A DNA stretch of 64,000 bases from Pardosa pseudoannulata. Taxonomy: Eukaryota > Arthropoda > Arachnida > Araneae > Lycosidae. Shown piece by piece: positions 47,438 to 58,870 of this stretch (position 1 is the first letter of the stretch; each line of letters opens with the position of its first letter). A program made the translations under genes and the position numbers. The notes beneath the pieces are model-generated. The model was not told where the DNA came from. It ran no database searches and saw only the letters and a program-made list of their open reading frames with translations. Where the stretch lies: NCBI GenBank assembly GCA_032207245.1, contig CM063501.1:52891393-52955392 (forward strand). The letters are read 5' to 3'.

Positions 47438-48324
47438 AAGGAACTGATTCTGTGAACAAAATAACTCTAACTAAAGGAAAACGACAAAGGCTGTCACCAA
47501 ATTCAATCTGAAACCTGTATCTAGTATATTCCAAATGACGAAATAGGAATTTGGAACACGTACGCCTCACGTAGAGTGACGATTATGATTGTTGTGTTGC
47601 CATTCCAAGAAATGTACTTCATTTGGGGTGTAGTCAAGGAACACGTAAAAAGTGCAAATATACAAAAATTGAAGTCAAATCTTGATATAATCAAACTCTT
47701 CAGGGATTAAAATAATTTATGTCATAGTTATATTGATAACAGATAACTTTAATTCCCATTTCACCATAGTGTATTGATTAATAACTACATTATGATTGCT
47801 TTTAGCAGCTTAACTTGGCATTCTGGAGACTACGCTTAAATTTCATTGTTTTGTAGCAAAGGGATAGTTAACGATCAGTACTAAAAAATTTAAGTTAAAA
47901 TTACTTTTTATTCCTCTAAACCACTTTTATATACTTGATCTAAACCTATATAACCCAAAACATTAATAATTTTTACTAATTTAATTAACTTCGTGAGTAA
48001 AGCAAAAGACACAAATTTAATTAAACTAAGAAATTCTAAACTAACAAGTGTGGAATTTTCAACTTTGGAAGTCACCACTTGTTCGACCGTAATGTGTTTT
48101 CACTCCTTTGTTAAACTGGTGCGGTACCTGAGCTAAATAAGGCTTTGTCGATTTTATGTCTTCTCGACGAGTCTGTTTTTTTATCCACAGTGTTCTTTCT
48201 CCTTCATAAAACAGCTTATAGAAGATGATGAAACAGTTGTCTGAATTCAGTATATTTCTATTTGTTTCCTAATTACATTGGTTTAGCATTTTCTTTTATA
48301 ATAGGTAATTGATTTTCACGAGCT
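47438..48324. other. Region upstream of the TMBIM6 start codon
   Basis: No other gene seen. If the acceptor just upstream of the ATG (47450-47459 on the minus strand) is used, this is intron. If not, it holds the 5' untranslated region and promoter. GC content near 47540-47590 is a little above its surroundings, but no TATA or CCAAT arrangement is clear. Confidence 0.35.
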
Positions 48325-48356
48325 CCATTAGAAATTTCATATGAAACTTCTAATGG
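48325..48356. repeat. Near-perfect 32-bp palindrome
   Basis: CCATTAGAAATTTCAT and its partner ATGAAACTTCTAATGG pair across the centre with a single mismatched pair. No flanking inverted extension or target duplication was noted. Confidence 0.8.
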
Positions 48357-48735
48357 AATATTATAAATCATATTGTTTATACATTGGGTTGTTTGTTGCA
48401 TTTCTTCGAATATGAATGAAGTTCGGTTTCATGTGAATTTAGACTACCACAAGCCTACCACAAATCTATTGTCATCTATAGAGGACTCAGATTAACGTCA
48501 ATAGCAGAGTTACATCAGTTAATATTTTTGTGGTCAAGTGTTTGGGGTATTTTTCTACCATGATTTAAAAACATTTGGTTCTTACTAGACATCAACATAC
48601 GGTTATGAAAGTAAAAATATCGATGAATATCTTCTTTGTGGTATCGTGTGAGTAAATTCGCATGTAATTTAAAATGTATATTATTTATTTTTTTTTAACT
48701 ATACAAAACCTATTGATGTTAACCGAATTCTATTA

Positions 48736-48879
48736 GGGGCCAATCCCACCAAAGTCATTTAACGCTAAGCTCGATTAATCTCGGTTTAAACGGAGAATTG
48801 CGTTCCCCCATTGGTTGTCACCAGGGTTAATCGTGGCTAATCGTAATTAGCCGTTCAACGACTTTGGTGGGATCGGCCC
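48736..48879. mobile_element. Foldback MITE, PIF/Harbinger-like, copy 5
   Basis: The ends are GGGCCAATCCCACCAAAGTC and GACTTTGGTGGGATCGGCCC. TTA on the left and TAA on the right indicate the 3-bp duplication with one change. It is in the opposite internal orientation to copies 2-4 (TTTAAACGGAGAATTGCG reads forward, as in copy 1). Confidence 0.8.
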
Positions 48880-49121
48880 TAAATGTTCTTCGATAGCTGA
48901 AATACATTAAATTGTTAAAGTGTAATATAGAGAACTTTTGACGTACTTGGATTCAGCACCGACGCAGAAAATGAAGTTTGAAAACAGCTCAAATGGTGCG
49001 CATGATCAATAAAATCTGAGTGACGTCATATTTTTTATTGGCGAAATTTTCACACACGAATATACATGGAAAGATATTCAAATAAAAATGATGATGACAA
49101 TTGGTTATTGTATAGAAGATA

Positions 49122-51471
49122 CAGTAGAACCTCCATAAGTTGACCACCTAAGGGACTGTAACTAAGTGGTCAACATACGGAGGTGGTCAACTTAGGGAAT
49201 TTTTAAAAATATTTACTATAGTACAATATTAGAAAAAAGTTAGTAAGCTGTATTTGTTAAGGAAAAATTTAGAAAAAAGTTAGCACTTACTCATTTTTAT
49301 TTTTACTGAAAATACAGCACATTTTTACAAGTTTTGAAAGAATGATTCAATTTTTGTTTGAGTCCTCTTTTTATTCATTTGATAACTGCAAAAATCAATT
49401 TCACAGTTTATAAATCCATTAAGCATGCTTGGGCATTTTTCTGCAGCGAAATCTTTAACTTGCTCCATCATGCGCTTTACATCATCTTCCTTCAGAGTTG
49501 GGTAGTTTTCAGTTTCATCGTCACTTGGATCATCATCCTCTTCGCCTTCCATTTCTCGTACCTTAGAGTCCTCGCTGTGCTTAGTCCCAGAGAGTATCTC
49601 GCTGAAGATTGCCTCTGGGTCTGGTTCAACACATGTTACTAACTCATCATCCATGGTAACATAATCTTCAAAATTAACTCCATCAAAAATTGGCAAGGGA
49701 GTTAGAGGAAGCTCATCATCTTGCACCGATGTTGTAGCTGTAACAAATCCAGCATTCTTGTAGCAGTTCTTAATCGTGGCCTGAGTAACTTTATTCCAAG
49801 CAGAATTAATCCAATGAACAGCATTCAAAGCATTTACTGATGCAGCTGTTGATGATGCCAACGCAGAAGGACCACAGGCTTGTGCTTTCGTGATCACCCA
49901 TTCCAGCAGTTGAGCTCTGTAGTGCACTTTGAAGGACTGAATAATGCCTTGATCTAAAGGTTGGGTTTTCGAAGTTGTGTTTGAAGGCAAAAATTTTAGC
50001 TTCACATTTGTGAGATTATTCACTTTTGGGTGGCTGGGGCAGTTATCCACGGTAAGTAGAATAGATCGCTTCTTTTTCCTCATTTCTGCGTCAATTCCTC
50101 TAACCCAATCTTCGAATAAAGCACTGGTCATCCAAGCGGATTTATTCGCTCTCCAAAATACAGGAAGGTCATCAGGTTTTATATTTTTAAATGCACGGGG
50201 TTTTGCGGTTTTGCCGATCACCATAGGCTTCAATTTTTCTCCTGTTATACTAACACATAGAAGAACAGTAAAACGCTGTTTTGAAAGTTTTCCTCTTTTG
50301 CAAGAGTCACCCTTCATTATTAGACTTCTATCAGGCATTGCTTTAAAGAAGAGACCGCATTCATCAGCATTAAAGATGTCCTCATCTTTAAAACCTTTAG
50401 CAAACTCTGGGAATTTTTCAATAAACTTCTCCACCACTTCAGCTGAAACCTCATTCGATTCCCCACACAAAACTTTTTGAGAAATCTCGTATCGTAGTTT
50501 GAATTTTTCAAGCCAACCTGCTGACGCTTGGAAGTCGTCAATTTCGAATTATTTTGCAATTCTTTTTGCTATTTTCTGAAGCATAAGCCCCGGTATTCTT
50601 GCATTAATTGATCTCATCTCTGTAAATCAACGAAATGTGGCTTCATTCACAGCGTCGAGACACGTTTTTCTCCTTTTTCTTAGAAGTTCCCCGTTTTCGG
50701 AAGAATATCTTTCCAGATAATCTGCCTTGCGTTTTAAATGTTGCTCACAGTTGTCTTACTCACACCAAATTTTTCTGCTGTCTTTCTTTGGCTTCTGCTT
50801 TCCAGAAAATTAAGAAGATCCACTTTCTCCTTTAATTTAAGTTCTCTTAGAGCTTTTCTTTTCGCCATTTTTAATAAAAATTAGCAAATAAACGACTGGT
50901 ACTGCCACGACGCGATGTCCAGAAAAAAAAAGAACAGAACGTGCTTCACTTGTGAGCGATACAAGTTGTTTTCCAATTCTGCATAGTTCGTTCAATGCTA
51001 CACCGCTACACACATACCCCACTCTCCTGACCGACAGATTTCAGCAATTACAGCCAATCCAAGAAATGAAAGCATGCAAAAAGCTAGAATATCATTTCTC
51101 TTTAACAAAAGGCTAGGTACTCTCTGGTATTTCCCTTCCATAGTACCATACTGAAAGTGAACAATGAATGAAGCACCAAAGAGGGGGGGATCGCGAGTGT
51201 TGCTCAGATAATCCGATTGACTGATAAAGAAATTCCTGGAAACCAGGTGGAGAACAACAGGAGGAAAAATCTAATTCAAGAAAACATCAGTGGTCAAGTT
51301 ACAGAGAGTAAAATTTACTAAAAATTGGTCAACATACAACTTACGGAGGTGGTCAACATAGAGAGGTAAATCGCCATTGAAAATGCGTTGTGACCATTCA
51401 AACTAATGAATTTCGGTCAACATAGAGAGGTGGTCAACCTACAGAGGTGGTCAACTTTGGAGGTTTTACTG
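49122..51471 (-). mobile_element. Tigger (pogo-type Tc1/mariner) transposon, 2.35 kb
   Basis: The ends CAGTAGAACCTCCATAAG and CAGTAAAACCTCCAAAG (read from the right end) are inverted repeats flanked by TA at 49120-49121 and 51472-51473, the Tc1/mariner target. CAGT...ACCTC ends are typical of Tigger. The motif GAGGTGGTCAAC recurs several times just inside both ends and probably marks transposase-binding sites. One broken transposase gene fills most of the interior (49325-50868, minus). Confidence 0.92.
49325..50868 (-). pseudogene. Tigger transposase, inactivated
   Basis: A DDE-superfamily transposase (CENP-B/pogo type) that would cut and rejoin DNA at TA sites. The longest intact frame, 49325-50470 (381 residues), carries the catalytic core. 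The first Asp is in FNADECGLFF, the second in LTVDNCPSHP, and the third in TQPLDQGI after LPSNTTS. An acidic C-terminal tail follows. The N-terminal psq/CENP-B helix-turn-helix starts at 50868 (MAKRKALRELKLKEKVDLL) and is recognisable, including QRKTAEKFGVSKTTVS. However, that part and the second DNA-binding domain are broken by in-frame stops (for example soon after TVS and within 50520-50640) and by frame changes. The core alone lacks specific DNA binding, so the copy is dead. An open frame on the opposite strand is a shadow. Confidence 0.9.
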
Positions 51472-51473
51472 TA

Positions 51474-52714
51474 TATTTGATTTTTGTATAGTCTCCCGAA
51501 AGCTATAAAAAACGGAGACAAATACAGAAAAAAATTTATTACTACTCTAATAATAAAGAAACATTTAAAGTTTTATTTACATCCTTTATACGTGTTTTAT
51601 GTGTGCCCCTTTGGTCACATGACATACTTCTATGTGATAGTCTAGTTCCTGCTAGACTTTATAAAACATGGTACTTTTCAACCATATTGACAGCACGTAT
51701 GATCTTTTCACACAAGTATTTTAAACCAAGCGCAAAGGGGTAAGAAAACACATTAAAAGGTTCTTTACATAACCTTAAGAGAAAAAGTTACACGATGTTA
51801 AATCCGGCGAGCGTTGGAATTGTGACAAAAGAGGTATGCCATCTTTGGTCCAATTCAAGGACAAGATAATAATTAGTCAAGGTACTCACACACATTTCGC
51901 AAACAATTGGGTGGAGTTCCATTATGTTAAAAATTGAAGAGGCCATCTTCATGTTTCTTTAGTGGCAGGGCTAACCACAATAGCAGATTAACAGTCCACT
52001 TCGTAAAAGAAGAAAAACCAATGTACCACTAATAAATAATAATTACTGTGTGGACCAAAATTGTACTAATAAATAGTAACTATTGTATGAACCAAAATTA
52101 TACCAATAAATAATAAAATTACATGAAGATCGGTCTAGCCATTTCGGAGTGTATTGCGAACATACATGCACATACATGTATAGAATTATCTATCTATTTA
52201 TTAAGTATGTCCTTTTTTTATGTCTTTATTTCTCTAACCAAGTACAAATCTAAAAGAAAAAAATTGACTTATTTCTCTAAGGTAAAGCAAACATTTAAAA
52301 AAAATCTTATTTTTCTAAAAATGGATTTAGTTTTATTAATGAGACTACAAAAATGTAATTTAGATAAAAATTAATTTAATTAAACAATATTTTAAAAGAT
52401 TTCTTTTGACTGCATCAAAGCAGTTGTGCGGAAAAGTGCAACCATATTAGTTAAAGATTAAAAAAATAAAGTGTAAAGAGTTATATCAGTGAATGCCTTC
52501 GCTGTTATCAATGGGCTACCGACAGTGAAGCAAAAAAATTTCTAGAGTCCGATCTAGCTATGATCCTTGCTGGACAGGTCGGTTTCCCCCCCTCCCCTGA
52601 ATTAGGGAACGAGGTCGTCGAAGGGCTGGCTTGTCCTCATCGCACAGTTAGTTGGCAGTAGATCACAGCAATGGAAGGACATGCAAAAGAATCAGCTTAA
52701 GCAGAAGCTGATTG
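51474..52714. other. Intergenic or intronic AT-rich DNA
   Basis: The piece 52025-52180 contains a short duplicated motif (GGACCAAAATTGTACTAATAAATAGTAA and a similar form) and GAAGATCGGTCTAGCC. The latter resembles the 3' end of RTE-type retroposons and the stretch at 11535-11600. No gene is supported. Confidence 0.35.
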
Positions 52715-53010
52715 CATCTTTTTTATGTAGCCTCCATACAATGGCCAATTATTTACCACTTCCTGATGGTGACCTTGGATGATTGTTTACGGGTTACATC
52801 CATATACTGGGCCACTAAATGGTCTACTGCACACTTTAGTTGTGCATCTGGCTGCCTTTGATCTTTGGAGAAAAACCGCTTCCGAAGCCATCATCTGGCA
52901 AGGATATTTTATCGTCTGAAATCATCGACCTCGATAAGCCATACCCCCTCCAAACTGTGGTAATGGCTTGCAGTGGACCATAGTGTGGAGGGGCCTTTAT
53001 AGGTTCCTAA
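52715..53010 (+). repeat. Interspersed repeat R350, copy 2
   Basis: Same block order as 5105-5450: CCACTTCCTGATGGTGACC, GGGCCACTAAATGG, ACCGCTTCCGAAGCCATC and TAATGGCTTGCAGTGGACCA. Here no piggyBac ends surround it, so either the repeat moves independently or the host element has decayed. Confidence 0.7.
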
Positions 53011-53631
53011 ACGCCATCTTTTCATACTCCATGACACTAGTTTTGCAGCAATAATTTGATCAAGAACTAACATGAAGTAGATTTGGTCAAATTGATAAAT
53101 ATAATAAACAGATCAATAATGATGTATAAATGTTAATTTGTAAAATAAACTGTCTTCAACGGTGAGTTTTTTCTCATTTATATATTACAGCGTTCATTTT
53201 ACTTGAGTATCAACATTTTCTCAACAGACCTGGTTCATTGTTTTGCATATTTTGTGTTGTGTGATTGGTTTTTATTCTTTTAGTAATCGTTCAAACAACA
53301 TGGCATAACATTAAGGGACCAAAGATTCGTGTTAAACTCAATGGCTTGCAACTCAAGAAGGTATCTGTCTCTAAGGTGTTTTCTTCACCAGTTCAAGTAA
53401 GATCGCATTGCAGTTTTGGCAACATTTTCAAACTCACTCAAATTCTTTCTGTGCCATCAGGAAAAAGGAATTTTTATCACATTAGTTATACTGATTTCTT
53501 TCACTTGTCATTATTAAAAAATACAGAAGGTGAAACTTGCACTGTTTTTTTCACCTCATTTAAACTATTTTTTGGATATGAATTTGAATCAGACTTACAG
53601 ACATGACCTGATTTCCAAGTTCTCAAGCTGC
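53011..53631. other. Unassigned DNA with one open frame
   Basis: A 113-codon plus-strand frame at 53265-53606 has no recognisable domain. Its composition does not stand out, and it runs toward the SINE. I do not call it a gene. Confidence 0.3.
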
Positions 53632-53780
53632 TCTTTGGTACCGGAGTTCATGGTTTCGAATCCCACCGCTGACATAGATATTCGTAGCCATTCGGAATCG
53701 GCATTAAGAAGTAGGTCTAGATCACATTAGCCCTCATGCGGCAAAACAATAGAAGGATGCATTCCTAACCAAATCTAGGT
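53632..53780 (+). mobile_element. tRNA-derived SINE, 5'-truncated
   Basis: Starts within the head (TACCGGAGTTCATGG), keeps the B box as GTTTCGAATCC, then ATTCGTAGCCATTCGGAATC, TTAGCCCTCATG and a degraded tail (CCTAACCAAATC). A-box sequence is missing. Confidence 0.7.
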
Positions 53781-54699
53781 TTTCAAACATTAACTTCCAC
53801 CAATTGTTTTAAATATTTTTTCTCCATATATTCAAGAGATAATCGAGAAAATTTTCAGTGTTCGGATTTCAACGGAAGTACACATTTTGACAATGCCTGA
53901 ATTCCTTTTGACTTGTGCAAGCATTATGTATGTACGCATGCACAAGGAAATGTTAACTTCAAAACTTCAAACATCCATTTTGAACATCTCTGTATCCATT
54001 TTGATCAGTTCTGGTACGACGTCTGTAGTTTCGTAGGTATTTTTAGGGCTATTGTAACATTTAGTTATGCACCTCCATTTTTCTTTGCTATACACACTCT
54101 ATATATTATGAAAAATCTCAACGGTTATTTAACGTTGCCGGTCTCCACCAGATGGAAGTGTGTTAGCTCTACAATAACACAACAGAATGATATTGACATA
54201 TTAATGCACATTAACATGAAACAGAGTGCTCTTTAAAATAAAAAAAAATATGTACAATTTAAATAGAACAAAGAAAAGTAAAGTATTCACATCATGTTTT
54301 ATTCTTATCTTTATATTCGTAAGTCGATTAATCCGTTTGTATTTTAAGAATTGTTTATAAGTTGCCTATGTAAAACGAAGTAATTTAACGAATATAAAGC
54401 ATCTTTCAGACAGTTACTTGATAGAAAAAAGTCAATAAAAAAAAGAGCATAATTTAAAAAATGCGTTCTCTATAAAAAAAGCGTTGGACAATTTTTAATG
54501 AAAGTATTTTATTTTTTTTTGCTTGAACCCTTTGTACTCTCAGACATGTAATTAAAACGGGAAATAACTTGTACTGAAGAAATAATTCTATAAAACTTTA
54601 CGTCTAAAAATCAGAATAAAAATGTGAATTTATAAAAAGGCTCAAAGAAGAACGAAAATAAAGATATTTGCTTTGGGTCATAACATAAAAGGAACATCT
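53781..54699. other. AT-rich DNA, possibly repeat-derived
   Basis: A 107-codon frame at 53913-54236 covers sequence such as CATCCATTTTGAACATC and GTACGACGTCTGTAGTTTCG, which looks like an eroded retroposon 3' region. No family is assigned. Confidence 0.3.
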
Positions 54700-55985
54700 T
54701 CAGCTGTACTAATTGAGTGAGCTTTGATGTAACGTGCACATAAGCTATATTTCTTCTCCGTTAAGCAGGTAGTTTTACTAGCTGGCTTTTTAGTCTAAGA
54801 ATATGAAATTAGAATTTAATATTTTAAAATTTTTCAGCTAACACAAGAATTACTTCCAGGAAGAAATGATTTAGATGTAATATTTCGATGTAACGTGTAG
54901 TCTCATAAGAATATTTCTTCTCCATTGATAGATAAGGTAGTTGAGAATAGTTGGCCTTTTTACACTAAGAATTTTGAAATCAGAATACAATATTTTATAT
55001 TATTTTTTAAGTTAAGACAAGAAATATTCTTTCAGGAAGAAATCGCTTTTAGATGTAACATTTCGATGTAACGTGTAGTCTCATAAGTGAATATTTCTTC
55101 TCCATTGATAGATAAGGTTGATTGAGAATAGTTGGCCTTTTTTACACTAAGAACTTTTTAGAAATCAGAATACAATATTTTATATTATTTTTTAAGCTAA
55201 GACAAGAAATATTCTTTCAGAAAGAAATCGCTTTTAGATGTAACATTTAGATGTAACGTGTAGTTTCATAAGTGAATATTTCTTTTAAATTGATAGATAA
55301 GGTAGATTGAGAATAGTTGGCCTTTTTTACACTAAGAACTTTTTAGAAATCAGAATACAATATTTTATATTATTTTTTAAGCTAAGACAAGAAATATTCT
55401 TTCAGAAAGAAATCGCTTTTAGATGTAACATTTAGATGTAACGTGTAGTTTCATAAGTGAATATTTCTTCTCCATTGATAGATAAGGTAGATAGAGACTA
55501 GTTGGCCTTTTTTACTCTAAGATGTTTTTTGAAATTATATTTCAACATTTTACATTATTTTTTAAGCTAACAGAAGAAGTGTACTTTGAGGAAAGAATGG
55601 CTTTTAAACGTAACATTTAGATATAACGTGCAATCTCATGAGCGAATATTTCTTCTACATTGATAGATAAAGTAAATTGAGGCTAGTTGACCGTTTTTGC
55701 TGTAAAATTTTTTTTTGGAATTAGATTTCAACATATTTGATTCCTTTTTAAATTAATACAGTGAACTTCCAGGAAGAAATTGCATTTAGATGTAACTTTT
55801 AGATGCAACGTTTAGTCTCATAAGTGAATATTTCTTCTCCATTGATAGATAAGGTAGACTGAGACTAGTTGGCCTTTTTGCTCCAAGAATTTTTTTGAAA
55901 TTAGGTTTCAACTTTTTTTTTATATTTCTTAAGCTAACATTATAAGTGTACTTTCAGGAAGAAATCACCTTAGTGATATTTGAAA
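54700..55985 (+). repeat. ~183-bp tandem array, about seven units
   Basis: The marker ATATTTCTTCTCCATTGATAG recurs near 54910, 55093, 55463 and 55830, with variants near 55280 and 55648. Each unit also has TTAGATGTAACATTTMGATG, TAGTTGGCCTTTTTTAC and a TTTTTTAAGCTAA block. The second to fourth units are the most alike, and the outer ones are diverged. No inverted repeats bound the array. Confidence 0.88.
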
Positions 55986-56224
55986 AATATTAAGGGTCAA
56001 TATTAGTTTTAAAGCTGAAATTGACACCAAGTCACTTCGGCCAACTTCTCTCGAATGCAAGGCAGGTTCTGAATCAGATAAATCAGTCCCATCAAATCTA
56101 TTATGAATAATAATCTCAACATAATTTTGAAAAAAGATTAGAATATTAGATCAAACCTGAAAAATCTATTATGCGGACAAAATTTGCTTTTTAAAGGCTA
56201 GTGAATACTTTAACCCGAGATTAT
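55986..56224. other. Spacer between two tandem arrays
   Basis: A short non-repetitive stretch separating the 183-bp array from the 117-bp array. Confidence 0.4.
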
Positions 56225-56935
56225 TAGCGCGGTGTGTTTTGCATACTTTAACAGCAAAACGTCGTTTCAACGTTTCAAAGAATGATTAACAGAACTGTGA
56301 TTTTCTCTATCGCAACACATTATAATTTATTAAATATTCATAATTTGTTTGTATTGTATTAACAACAAAACGTCTTTCCCACGTTTCCCAGCATGTTTCG
56401 CAGAACTTCGATTTTCTCTATCGCTGCACGTTATAAATCATTAAATATTCATAATTTTACTATATTGCATACTCTAAAAACGAAACGTTGTTTCCAAGTT
56501 TCCAAGCATGATTCCCAGAACTTCGATTTTCTCTATCGCTGCACGTTACAAGCCATTATATATTCAAAATTTTATGGTATTGTTTTATTGTATTGCATAC
56601 TGTAACAACAAAACATTATTACCAAGTTTCCAAGCATGATTCTAAGAAATTCGATTTTCTCTATCGCTGCACGTTGTAAGTCATTAAATATTCATAATTT
56701 TATTGTATTGCATACTCTAACAACAAAACGTTGTTACCAAGTTTCCAAGCATGATTCGAAGAACTTCGGTTTTCTCTATCGCTGCAAGTTATAAGTCATT
56801 AAATATTTATAATTTTATTGTATTGTGTATTCCAACCACAAAACGTCGTTTCCAGGTTTCCAAACATGATTCCCAGAACTTCGATTTTCTTTATCATTCC
56901 ACGTTATAAGTCATTGAACCTTCCTAATTTAATTT
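56225..56935 (+). repeat. ~117-bp tandem array, about six units
   Basis: The marker TTCGATTTTCTCTATCGCTG and close variants occur near 56300, 56408, 56522, 56651, 56768 and 56882. It is accompanied by ACAACAAAACGTTGTTTCC, AGTTTCCAAGCATGATTC and TCATTAAATATTCATAATTT. The first and last units are the most diverged. A 70-codon frame through it (56393-56605) is a by-product of the repetition. Confidence 0.88.
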
Positions 56936-57560
56936 GTTTAATTTAATTAACATCTTTTACATAAATGTTTCTGTTAACTAACTCAAGAAATTCAATATAA
57001 TGAAACAACAGTGCTAAATGTTTGAGATGCTTTTCAAAACTCCGTTATAACGACATATCTAAAGGCCTAAATCACACTTCGACATGTACGTATTAGTAGT
57101 TTATGATTGTTTTACTGGTGAAGAATGTGCAGATTTCTTGTGTTACAACTAGAATTTTTCAAAGGATTTATTTTTGTTCAGGTTGATTTGTGATAACATC
57201 TTTAATGAGTTGATAATTTTTAGTCATCACAGAAGAAATACGCTTATTCTTCAACGAGAAAAGAAATCCTAGACTGAATCTGTTGCTTTTTCACCACGTA
57301 TATGTTGACGTGTGACATGGGTGAGTAATTTCAGGTCAAGGTTAAACACCTTGTTTCTATCTTAAGTTTTGATACTATCCAGATGTGCTCCAACCTCAAA
57401 TTTTGATGACTTCCTATACAAAATTAAAGCAGCCCACGACGTTTTTTCTTGATTCTATAACACAGACAAAACATACTCGCACAATATAAATAAATAAAAA
57501 ATTAAAATAAAGAAGCTTCGGAGTAGCGTTGAATGTTAAGTTTCAGGAAAAATTCGATAT
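56936..57560. other. AT-rich DNA, no feature
   Basis: No coding segment or shared repeat was seen. Confidence 0.4.
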
Positions 57561-57800
57561 ACTTACCTTCTTTCGAAGAAAAGAGAGGTGAAAACGGTTA
57601 AGCATGAGAAATGACGTCATATGTGTTATTGACTCCGAAAGAGGAAAAAGTCGGATCAGATTGCTTTTTAAAGACAATGGCGCTTTCGAAGAACGTTCGA
57701 ATGCACTGACAATGTCATGGCGTGTAGAGGCTTCAATAGCATAGTTTACAGCTATTGTGAGAATTTTTCGTGAATACTTTGTTGTACGGTTCACACATAG
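57561..57800 (-). promoter_or_regulatory. Possible 5' exon and promoter, minus strand
   Basis: On the minus strand, CGAAAGAAG|gtaagtat at about 57567 is a near-perfect splice donor. Upstream the GC content rises and ATGACGTCAT, a full CRE-type palindrome, occurs near 57612. An 83-codon minus frame (57543-57794) reads through the donor and shows no family, so untranslated exon is more likely than coding. The TMBIM6 start codon lies 10 kb downstream behind a plausible acceptor, so this could be its first exon. That link is an inference only. Confidence 0.3.
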
Positions 57801-58409
57801 TTAAAAAAAATCACGTGTTAATGAAGTGAGAGTTTAATGTTATGCACAGCGCATGTAAACAGTTACAAAGATACTTCCTTAAATTCCCGTTTTTTTACTT
57901 TCTTGGTTACTAGAATGAAAAAAAAATCATTTTTTTTTATGAACTGCTATACTTAAAATCGTTTTCTAGATCTCAGAGAATTCCATATTCCACGTCACAA
58001 ACTGTTTTGCTTCGTTATTCACTTCTTCAACAAATTGAAGATATCAACTTTCCAGGGTTGTACTATCAATTATCATAGACAATTAAATCAAATTTGAAGG
58101 CACATAAATGTATATAGAAGTATTACTAAAAGTCAAAGTTTGTTGAAAAGCTATTTTGAACTTCCTTTATTAGTTAAATCAGTAGCTTCATTTGAGTTTC
58201 AAGCGAACGAGAGGGTTAAAGCTATTATAGAAAAATTTTATCATCTCTGCTCAAGTTTTCTGTGACTTTTTCAAATCTTTACTGTAAAAAGTCTGCTAAT
58301 TTCGAAGTGACAAAAATGTTTTAAAGGTATGATAAACATTAATAACAGTATCAACAAAATTAAACAAATAATAATCTAACCCTTGTTGTTATCTTTCCTG
58401 CAGGACGTG
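57801..58409. other. AT-rich DNA, no feature
   Basis: Nothing recognisable. It contains poly-A/T runs near 57918-57940. Confidence 0.4.
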
Positions 58410-58575
58410 TTCTTGGTTTAGGAGCGCTATGGTCTACTTTTTGCAATACGGGGCTAATGAGACCGGGTTCTGCTTAAAGCCGATTCCGAACGGGTATGAA
58501 CATCCATGCACTGAATCCACGAACTACGAACTCCGGTTTCGAAGGCCAGCATATTCGGCCATTGTTCGGTCGTGT
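58410..58575 (-). mobile_element. tRNA-derived SINE, reverse, with internal deletions
   Basis: TTGGTTTAGGAGCGCTATGG, TTTTTGCAATACGGGGC, GAGACCGGG, GCCGATTCCGAACGGGTATG, CATCCATGCACTGAATCCACG and CGAAGGCCAGCATATTCGGCC follow the reverse SINE. The B-box region is disrupted by a deletion, and ACGAACTACGAACTCC shows a small duplication. Confidence 0.7.
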
Positions 58576-58791
58576 TGTGCCTGGAGATGTACTAAATTGT
58601 AACCATTCAGTACAGGGAAGTAAAACATAGGAAAATAGATCAGTATATCCTCTTTCCCAAGTCAATATTTTAGTCTTGAATAACCTGATTAGTTTCCTCC
58701 GACCAAGAAGAAAATAACGACCATATGTGATATCAACTGATGTGATTTTCCATTGTCAGGGTCACAACACAATACTTTTTGCATTTGTGCC

Positions 58792-58870
58792 CAGGGCCGT
58801 AACTAGAGTGTAGCAAAGGTGGCATTTGCCACAGGCACATCAGTCTTAGGGGCGCCACACTGAGAGGAAA
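58792..58870 (+). repeat. Unassigned transposon-like end
   Basis: CAGGGCCGTAACTAGAGTG followed by GGTGGCATTTGCCACAGG resembles the terminus of a widespread DNA-transposon type. No partner end or target duplication was found. Confidence 0.3.

Noticed and set aside
49358..50480. Plus-strand open frames of 94 and 167 codons
   Set aside because: They lie opposite the Tigger transposase frame and are shadows of it.
53265..53606. 113-codon plus-strand frame as a gene
   Set aside because: No domain, no start context and no splice partners. Its length is possible by chance.
53913..54236. 107-codon plus-strand frame as a gene
   Set aside because: The underlying DNA resembles an eroded retroposon end and no protein family is visible.
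57543..57794. 83-codon minus-strand frame as a protein
   Set aside because: It reads straight through a strong splice donor and has no recognisable family. Better read as a possible untranslated exon.
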